A stretch of 44,845 nucleotides of DNA from positions 1 through 44,845 of IMG/VR virus record IMGVR_UViG_3300034257_000035; one strand, written 5' to 3'. Numbering within the stretch: position 1 is the stretch's first letter; the number at the start of each line of letters is the position of its first letter. The DNA is from a virus. The translations under genes were made by a program, and so were the position numbers. Below are positions 40,002-44,845 of this stretch, piece by piece. The notes beneath the pieces are model-generated. The model did not search any database and was not told the DNA's origin. It worked only from the letters and a program-made list of their open reading frames with translations.

Positions 40002-40579
40002 ATGCCAAATTACCAAAAATCAGTGAAGTCGCCGCAGTGGAGCTTGCACGGGTGGTGCGACCGTTGACTGAGATCAATGAGCGTGAGTGCGTGGCGCGGC
40101 TGGCTTCAAAAGTTTCCCCAGATCGAAACAGTATTATTCTTGAGATAGGCTGTCTTTATGGAGGTATGACCGCTGTGCTTGGATTGGCTGCTGACCCACA
40201 GGTGAGAATATTTTCGATTGATGATTTCTCATGGCACCCTGCGGATGATATTCCAACGAGCGCAGAATTGCTTTATATGAATATGGAAAAAGTTGGTGTG
40301 AACAACGTTGAATTATTGGAAGGCGATAGCCGCAAGATCGGCAAGAATTGGACAAGCCCGATTGAACTGCTTTGGATCGATGGCGGACATTCGTTTGAAT
40401 ATGTCTACCAGGATATTTGCAATTTTGGTCCGTACGCGCAGGTGATCGCGCTGCATGATTGGGAAAACCCTGCCTGGCCCAGCATCCGGCAAGCGGTTGA
40501 GAAGTTCATGGCTCGGAATGCCGAGTGGAGAATTGATGAGGTTGTTGGAACGGTTGTGGTGTTGAGGAAAAACTCATGA
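39998..40579 (+). CDS. SAM-dependent class I methyltransferase
   Basis: 193 residues. Motif I 'ILEIGCLYGGMTAVL' (near 47-61), the acidic strand 'FSIDDF', 'VELLEGDS', and 'LLWIDGGHSFEYVYQDI' then 'ALHDWE' match Methyltransf_24-type enzymes that often modify sugars or small molecules. It overlaps the gene before (ATGA) and the connector gene after. Together with 38728 and 39426 it forms a glycan-modifying trio. Confidence 0.78.
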   Translation: MNAKLPKISEVAAVELARVVRPLTEINERECVARLASKVSPDRNSIILEIGCLYGGMTAVLGLAADPQVRIFSIDDFSWHPADDIPTSAELLYMNMEKVGVNNVELLEGDSRKIGKNWTSPIELLWIDGGHSFEYVYQDICNFGPYAQVIALHDWENPAWPSIRQAVEKFMARNAEWRIDEVVGTVVVLRKNS

Positions 40580-41217
40580 GTACCACACTTGCCGCACTCG
40601 TAGCTTTGTTGCAATCGGAAGTCCCAGCAGTGGATGGTGTGCCTACGACCGCGCAGTATGAGCAGGCAGTGAAAGATGCTGTGATGGAGTTTTCGCATCA
40701 ATGCGGTCTGACGACGATCGCCACGTTAAGTGTCGTTTCAGGCACTGCGACTTATAGCCTACCGCCAAACTTCCTAAAGTTGATCATGCTCGAATCGTTC
40801 GCGAGTGCGGACGGTGTGATCATTTCGGCTACTGGTCTGATCCCTGTGAGCGCAGATTGGGAAGAGGAATATACGATTGTTAATAAGCAGATCACTTTCT
40901 TTCCAACCCCCACTTATTCACTGGGGCGTGATTATAAATATAAGGCTGGGTGGGCGATGACTGGCACAGCAGGCAGTGAGACGTATGCGACGCTGGGTGA
41001 GGATGAGGCGCGCATCGTTCTGTTGAAGGCCAAGGCCATTGCTGTGACGAAGCAGAACAATGCCACAGGCGGCAGCCCGCTGAAATATTCCCTGGGTGCG
41101 GTGAGCGTGGACAATAGCGCGTACGTTCAGTCGAACGCAAGCTGGGCTGATAGTTTGGAGAAGGAATTTCTGGCGGCGTGCGATAAGTACAACGGTCAAG
41201 TGGCGATGTATGGGTGA
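40576..41217 (+). CDS. Head-tail connector (adaptor) protein
   Basis: 213 residues. An N-terminal helix bundle (ALVALLQSEVP, QYEQAVKDAVMEF) with beta strands 'TATYSLPPNFLKL' and an Ala-rich helical end that is typical of gp6/gp15-type adaptors sitting under the portal. It starts within the last codons of the methyltransferase gene. Call from pattern and position. Confidence 0.6.
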   Translation: MSTTLAALVALLQSEVPAVDGVPTTAQYEQAVKDAVMEFSHQCGLTTIATLSVVSGTATYSLPPNFLKLIMLESFASADGVIISATGLIPVSADWEEEYTIVNKQITFFPTPTYSLGRDYKYKAGWAMTGTAGSETYATLGEDEARIVLLKAKAIAVTKQNNATGGSPLKYSLGAVSVDNSAYVQSNASWADSLEKEFLAACDKYNGQVAMYG

Positions 41218-41258
41218 CCTAACCCCCAACCCCTTCCCTAACAGGGAAGGGGAGTGAA
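41215..41258. repeat. Interspersed palindrome, intergenic
   Basis: CCCCTTCCC (41230-41238), loop TAACA, GGGAAGGGG (41244-41252): perfect 9-bp stem, lead-in 'CCTAACCCCCAA'. It directly follows the connector stop. Confidence 0.88.
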
Positions 41259-41267
41259 AGGATTTTT

Positions 41268-41516
41268 ATGGAACCAAATACTTTTCCGCAAGCCAATAAG
41301 GATTTGTTGAAGCCTGAAGGCATGACCGATGAAGAGTGTGGCAGTCTTCCGGTCCATTCAGATGGCGAAGTGTGTATCTCGCTTTGGCAGATGACCTGGC
41401 GTGAGAGGTTCTCCGCGTTGTTCTTTGGGAAGGTTTGGTTGTGGGTCTACAGTGGACAGACTCAACCGCCCGTTGGTCTCCTGGCTTCAAGAGAAATATT
41501 CGAGGAAGCAAAGTAA
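41268..41516 (+). CDS. Conserved small phage protein (SLPVHSDGEVCISLWQ type)
   Basis: 82 residues. 'SLPVHSDGEVCISLWQMTW' and 'RFSALFFGKVWLWVYSGQTQ' are segments I know from many phage and prophage head regions, without a known role. Stop overlaps the next ATG, so it is part of the head-completion group. Confidence 0.65.
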   Translation: MEPNTFPQANKDLLKPEGMTDEECGSLPVHSDGEVCISLWQMTWRERFSALFFGKVWLWVYSGQTQPPVGLLASREIFEEAK

Positions 41517-41827
41517 TGGACTGGAATGCGATCGCAGCTGACATGCGTTTGATACGAGCGGAGAATGAAGTTAATCTCACCATTCGCCGCGGGACTTCCA
41601 CTATTGCAGCTCAGGCAATGCGGATTGAGTATGCCGGTACACGCGGCTTTCGTTTGCAGTCTGATGCGGCCAGGTCCGCACAGCAGCCGATGTTCATTCT
41701 GGGTGAGCCTGATATGGATATCGCAGTGGATGATCGCTTGACCTATACAAATATTTTGATGAGGGTTGTCTTCATTCAGCCGAATCGATTGGCGTGCACG
41801 ATTGCGGAAGCGGTGGCGGTGGAATGA
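41516..41827 (+). CDS. Putative head closure / head-tail joining protein
   Basis: 103 residues from the ATG overlapping the previous stop. Beta-rich: 'VNLTIRRGTSTIAAQAMRIE', 'DMDIAVDDRLTY', ending 'ACTIAEAVAVE'. Between connector and gp10-like genes, such small beta-barrel proteins close the portal channel. No diagnostic motif. Confidence 0.55.
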   Translation: MDWNAIAADMRLIRAENEVNLTIRRGTSTIAAQAMRIEYAGTRGFRLQSDAARSAQQPMFILGEPDMDIAVDDRLTYTNILMRVVFIQPNRLACTIAEAVAVE

Positions 41828-41885
41828 ACCCCTATCCCCCCGCCCTTTCCCCAAATCGGAAAGCGGATTTGGAGAAAGGGAGCTA
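41828..41885. repeat. Interspersed palindrome, intergenic
   Basis: CCCTTTCCCCAAATC (41843-41857), loop GGAAAGCG, GATTTGGAGAAAGGG (41866-41880): 15 bp, one mismatch. Tail 'AGCTAGGA' gives the ribosome site for 41894. Confidence 0.88.
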
Positions 41886-41893
41886 GGAAAATT

Positions 41894-42328
41894 ATGAATA
41901 GTGGTTTTCAATGGGTTGTTTCGCCGAAGGTGATTGCACAGGGTCTTGAAGACTATGGACAGAAGGCTTTGATCGCAATTCAGGCTTTGGCGAATTATTG
42001 GGGGCAGTCTGTGCAGGATGAAGCCAGGGAGAATGCGACCTGGGAAGATCGTACCAGCAACGCCCGGGGCGGTCTGTTCTTCGCGGTGGATGGTTTTGGG
42101 CTTGGGACGATCACCGGCGAGGTGACACCTGAAGCGAAGAGTGAGATGAGTGACGTGGCTGTGGAAAGCGGTTCGCAGGATACATTGATCATCACTTTGG
42201 CACACACTGTTTTTTATGGAAAATATTTGGAAACATCGTATGGTGAAACATACGCAATTATTATGAGCACGATGGAAGCAAACCTTCCGAAGTTGGAACG
42301 CATGATAGAGGAAATTTTCAGAGGATAA
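41894..42328 (+). CDS. HK97 gp10-like tail completion protein
   Basis: 144 residues. 'VQDEARENATWEDRTSNARG' and 'TLIITLAHTVFYGKYLE', ending 'MEANLPKLERMIEEIF', are the signature blocks of gp10-like head-tail/tail completion proteins. It follows the closure protein. Recognition is good. Confidence 0.8.
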   Translation: MNSGFQWVVSPKVIAQGLEDYGQKALIAIQALANYWGQSVQDEARENATWEDRTSNARGGLFFAVDGFGLGTITGEVTPEAKSEMSDVAVESGSQDTLIITLAHTVFYGKYLETSYGETYAIIMSTMEANLPKLERMIEEIFRG

Positions 42329-42331
42329 AAA

Positions 42332-42571
42332 ATGGCAACAGATAAAGCAAAATTCAAAAAAGGCGACAAGGTCATATTGTTTGGATTGGTTGATCATCCA
42401 GAATTCAATAATGCACACGTAACAATTGCAGGCAATGCCGTGCCTATGGATGCTTTTAATTGTCCGAGTGGATATGGCTATTATTTGAAGGAAAAAAAGT
42501 ATGGTCTTTATCCATACTTTCAAGAACGGCTTATTAAAGAGGAAGAATTACTTCCAGTATTAACGAGATAA
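42332..42571 (+). CDS. Small hypothetical protein
   Basis: 79 residues. 'KFKKGDKVILFGLVDHPEF' looks like a small barrel or KOW-like start, with an aromatic middle (GYGYYLKEKKYGLYPYF). No family known to me. It starts 3 bases after the gp10-like stop and ends 3 bases before the portal gene; AT-richer than its neighbours, so possibly a recent addition. Confidence 0.6.
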   Translation: MATDKAKFKKGDKVILFGLVDHPEFNNAHVTIAGNAVPMDAFNCPSGYGYYLKEKKYGLYPYFQERLIKEEELLPVLTR

Positions 42572-42574
42572 ATC

Positions 42575-43846
42575 ATGCCAACACTCAGACAAAGAGTCGA
42601 TGCCTTTCTCAATCCGGTCAGTGTGGCTGATACCACTGCGGCGCCTGCTGGCCAGCAGGCTGTTGTGGCTGAGTATGAAAAGCTGAAAGCGGACCGTGAC
42701 CGCATTGCCATCATCAAGACCTGCAGACGGATGTACAAGGAAGATCCGCGCGTGAAGAAGGCATTGAAGATGTACTCCACTGATCTCGTGAAGGCTGGCT
42801 TCATCGTGAAAACGAAGGATGAACAGGCAAAGCAGATCGCAACCGATCTGCAGACGAGGCTCGGGTTGAACAAGAAACTTCAGGATGTGGTGCGCCTCTC
42901 AGGGCGTGATGGTGATTCGTTCTATGAGTCTGTGGTGGATGAGGAGCTCAACATCACCGAAGTTAGCCGCAAGCCCACCCTGCGCATGAGGCGCAATAGC
43001 AATAACGCGGATAAGTTCGACGATCCGAACCGGGCGTTTTATATGGCGGATGAAATGCACCTGAGCCCGGAGATCCCAAAGAATGCACTCTTCTTCCCCG
43101 CCTGGCAGATCATCCATGCACGCTGGGAACATGATGACGAGAGCCGCTATGGAAACCCGATGTGGGCTTCAGCCACCGGCGCGTTCAAACGTGTGAGCGA
43201 AGGTGAGACTGACCTGGCTGTTCGTCGCAAGGTCCGCGCTGGAATGAGATTGCTGCACGTCGTTGAAGGCAATGAGGCGGATGTGAAAGCCTATAAGGAG
43301 ATGAATAAGAAGGCCTTGGAAACACCGACCGCGGCGCATCTGGATCTGTTTTCAAACAAGCAAAGCTCGATCACCGTTATTCAGGGCGATGCACATTTGA
43401 ATGAGATCAATGACATTCTGCACCAGGTGGCCACCATGTTCGCAGCCAGCGATGTGCCCATGGAACTTGTGGCTTATGGCGAAGGACTTAATCGTGACAT
43501 CCTGAGCGAGAAAAAGGATGAATACGACGAATCACTCGACGATGGGCGTGAGTGGGTGACGGAGGAATTCATCAAGCCATTATTCGAACGTCAGTGGCTT
43601 CTCAAAGGGATATTACCTGCAACTGTGAAGTATGAAATCGTGTGGCGCCTGGCGAAGAAGCTCACGCCTGCAGATCTGCGTGACCTGGCGGATGCGCTGG
43701 CTCGATTACGTGTGTTGGGTGTGAATGAAGAAATTATTCAATCCATTGCTGCCATGTATCTTCGCAATGTCGATGATGAGATCATGAGCGGTGATGCTTT
43801 CAGTGCAGAGCAGTTTGCGAAGTCAATTCAAGGGATAAGCATCTGA
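42575..43846 (+). CDS. Portal protein
   Basis: 423 residues. It begins with a helical wing, then 'KTCRRMYKEDPRVKKALKMY', 'ARWEHDDESRYGNPMW' and 'YGEGLNRDILSEKKDEYDES', the usual pattern of portal cores, with helical crown at the end (LRDLADALARLRVLGVNEE). It forms the ring through which DNA enters and leaves. It lies after the connector and closure genes instead of directly behind terL, an unusual place. Followed by ATGA overlap. Confidence 0.85.
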   Translation: MPTLRQRVDAFLNPVSVADTTAAPAGQQAVVAEYEKLKADRDRIAIIKTCRRMYKEDPRVKKALKMYSTDLVKAGFIVKTKDEQAKQIATDLQTRLGLNKKLQDVVRLSGRDGDSFYESVVDEELNITEVSRKPTLRMRRNSNNADKFDDPNRAFYMADEMHLSPEIPKNALFFPAWQIIHARWEHDDESRYGNPMWASATGAFKRVSEGETDLAVRRKVRAGMRLLHVVEGNEADVKAYKEMNKKALETPTAAHLDLFSNKQSSITVIQGDAHLNEINDILHQVATMFAASDVPMELVAYGEGLNRDILSEKKDEYDESLDDGREWVTEEFIKPLFERQWLLKGILPATVKYEIVWRLAKKLTPADLRDLADALARLRVLGVNEEIIQSIAAMYLRNVDDEIMSGDAFSAEQFAKSIQGISI

Positions 43847-44007
43847 TGAAAGGATTTTTTTATTATCTGCGTTTCTTCATCTCCCTTCCGTTTTTATTAA
43901 TCTGGATAGTTTGTGCGTTAGTTGTTCAATTCGTTTGTCCAGAACTTTCGGGCATATTCTGGAGAAGTTTTATAGCAACAGTCAGAGACGACCAGAGGTT
44001 TCAATGA
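43846..44007 (+). CDS. Small membrane protein (53 residues)
   Basis: ATG overlaps the portal stop, and its own stop overlaps the ATG at 44004. One strong hydrophobic helix (FISLPFLLIWIVCALVVQF) and an Arg/Asp end. A membrane protein coupled to portal and head genes on both sides is odd; it could act on the host envelope late in infection. Confidence 0.55.
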   Translation: MKGFFYYLRFFISLPFLLIWIVCALVVQFVCPELSGIFWRSFIATVRDDQRFQ

Positions 44008-44845
44008 GCCTTTTATTGCCGCCCATGCAGCTGGAAGAGAAATCCAAAACTGCCAAGCTGATCGATCAGCTGGACAAAGTTCCACTTGGCAGGATGTATC
44101 AGGCTTCCTTCAAGGCGGTGGTGCGTTTGCATTTGTATTTCACGGGTCGCACGCATGAGATGATGCTTGAGTTCACGAAGCAGGCTCAGGTATTGATCTT
44201 GAAGAAGGCGACCCTCACCCCTAACCCCTCTCCCGGTGGGCGAGGGGAACGTGTGCTCGATGGAGCAAGTGGTTTCGCAGTGCAGACTGCGTTGCTGAAG
44301 ATGTGGGATAAGCTGTTCAGAGAATGGCAGGTTGAATTCGAGAAGGTGAGGCGGGAGGCGGCTTCGATCCCCTTTGGGGTGATGGCGGTGATGCATGAGA
44401 GGTTGGTTGTTCCAAGTGCCAAGTCTCAGGTGTCAAGTGAAAGCGTTGAAGAGCAGATTGCTTCGCAACGTGCGCTCGCAATGACAGAGGCTGTTGAGGA
44501 TGGTGTGTTCAGCCCTCAGCTGAAACTCCTGTTGAATGTAGCAGCTGAGCATTTGTATGGTGATACCTTGAATCTCTCACAGCGCATCTGGCGATTGGAC
44601 ATGGATACCCAGAATGGGATCAACTCGATTTTGTTGAAGGGGATCGCGAACGGTGATTCAGCCTGGAATATTGCCGAGGGGTTGGAGCAGTTCCTGGGCG
44701 CCAACGAGGATTGCCCCAGGTGGACCAGCACGCGGCTGTATCGTCGCACCAAGACTGAGATCGCTTCAGGGGATACAACCGGGCTTTTGCGTGGTGATGA
44801 GTGCGATGGCTCAGGCGTTTCGTATAACGCTTTGCGCCTGGCACG
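44004..44845 (+). CDS. Phage head morphogenesis (minor capsid) protein, N-terminal part
   Basis: Starts at the ATG overlapping the membrane-protein stop and runs to the window's end; it continues at bases 128-527 to make 413 residues. The last visible section 'RLYRRTKTEIASGD' belongs to the Mu gpF-like domain. Residues about 72-84 (TLTPNPSPGGRGE) come from an interspersed palindrome in frame. Position next to portal fits its role in the head. Confidence 0.8.
   Translation, partial: MSLLLPPMQLEEKSKTAKLIDQLDKVPLGRMYQASFKAVVRLHLYFTGRTHEMMLEFTKQAQVLILKKATLTPNPSPGGRGERVLDGASGFAVQTALLKMWDKLFREWQVEFEKVRREAASIPFGVMAVMHERLVVPSAKSQVSSESVEEQIASQRALAMTEAVEDGVFSPQLKLLLNVAAEHLYGDTLNLSQRIWRLDMDTQNGINSILLKGIANGDSAWNIAEGLEQFLGANEDCPRWTSTRLYRRTKTEIASGDTTGLLRGDECDGSGVSYNALRLA
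44211..44250. repeat. Interspersed palindrome inside the minor head gene
   Basis: CCCCTC-T-CCC (44225-44234), loop GGT, GGG-C-GAGGGG (44238-44247): 9 pairs and a mismatch, lead-in 'CCCTCACCCCTAA'. In frame with 44004. Confidence 0.88.
44719..44845. repeat. Right copy of 127-bp end overlap
   Basis: Exact duplicate of bases 1-127. Removing one copy gives a 44,718-bp circle. The molecule may be a plasmid-like circle or a circularly permuted virion genome; the sequence alone cannot separate these. Confidence 0.93.

Noticed and set aside
1821-41885. The intergenic palindromes as ordinary transcription terminators
   Set aside because: They lack T-runs, several lie in frame within genes, and they share long lead-in sequences, so they are a repeat family first.
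41462-42523. A 353-residue open frame on the - strand
   Set aside because: It lies opposite several well-supported + strand head genes and has low-complexity Ser/His/Arg content typical of an antisense frame.
1-44845. The 127-bp repeat at both ends as a biological terminal repeat
   Set aside because: The length equals a common maximum k-mer, the overlap is perfect and one gene runs straight across it, so a circular assembly explains it.
1-44845. CRISPR array
   Set aside because: No set of regularly spaced direct repeats was found; dispersed repeats are irregular and palindromic.

Overview
The window is one complete circular genome opened at an arbitrary point. The first 127 bases recur exactly as the last 127 (1-127 = 44719-44845), and the gene cut at the right end continues in frame at the left end, so the unit is 44,718 bp. 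It is a temperate tailed phage (siphovirus type, with a tape measure, tail-tube protein and no sheath) that also carries plasmid-like functions: an actin-type ParM, a candidate ParR, an FtsK/HerA-like membrane ATPase, and its own primase and helicase. The host is probably a Chloroflexi bacterium of the Anaerolineae type. That is an inference from the many interspersed 'CCCCTAACCCC...GGGG' palindromes and the Thr/Pro-rich linkers, not something a marker gene proves.

Layout. (1) A late operon on the + strand runs from about 31.4 kb across the circle junction to 10.15 kb: holin-like protein, HD-GYP phosphodiesterase, coiled-coil/TM protein, SH3-like protein, TerS, TerL, a protease-scaffold-capsid fusion, a glycosyltransferase/GkGPSL/methyltransferase trio, connectors, portal, minor head protein, tail terminator, tail tube, frameshifted tail chaperones, tape measure, tail tip, and fibres. 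It ends at a two-way terminator near 10.2 kb. (2) A leftward lysogeny operon (12.69 to 10.20 kb) holds an XRE-type repressor, a membrane-anchored Excalibur protein and a large serine integrase. It starts from a divergent, lambda-like switch with paired operators and two readable sigma70-type promoters at 12.70-12.77 kb. (3) The rightward early region (12.85-30.45 kb) holds a Cro-like protein, a GGDEF-like protein, zinc-ribbon proteins, a tyrosine recombinase, primase, C5-cytosine methyltransferase, helicase, an AT-rich origin candidate, the FtsK-like lipoprotein, ParM/ParR, a J-domain protein, an HNH endonuclease and a DUF5131 protein. (4) A small control island at 30.46-31.30 kb has two leftward small genes with their own promoter, plus a rightward promoter followed after about 150 bp by a strong terminator, which looks like a small RNA or a late-operon attenuator.

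The most novel feature is a family of tiny gene cassettes (245-511 bp; four clear copies and one decayed). Each carries one or two short promoterless ORFs packed between 23-24 bp inverted ends (outer part GGTAACTATATAC, inner part matched within each cassette) and is flanked by perfect 8-bp direct duplications (AAAGGCAG, ATTCTTAA, ATAGGAAT). They look like minimal mobile 'moron' elements moved in trans. Two sit in tandem between parM and the candidate parR. A second repeat system, the interspersed palindromes, has landed in frame inside at least six protein genes, much like Rickettsia palindromic elements.

Other points: two integrase classes in one genome, a GGDEF-like and an HD-GYP protein that suggest handling of cyclic dinucleotides, and a portal gene placed after the connectors. 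Function calls rest on motif reading alone, with no database search.
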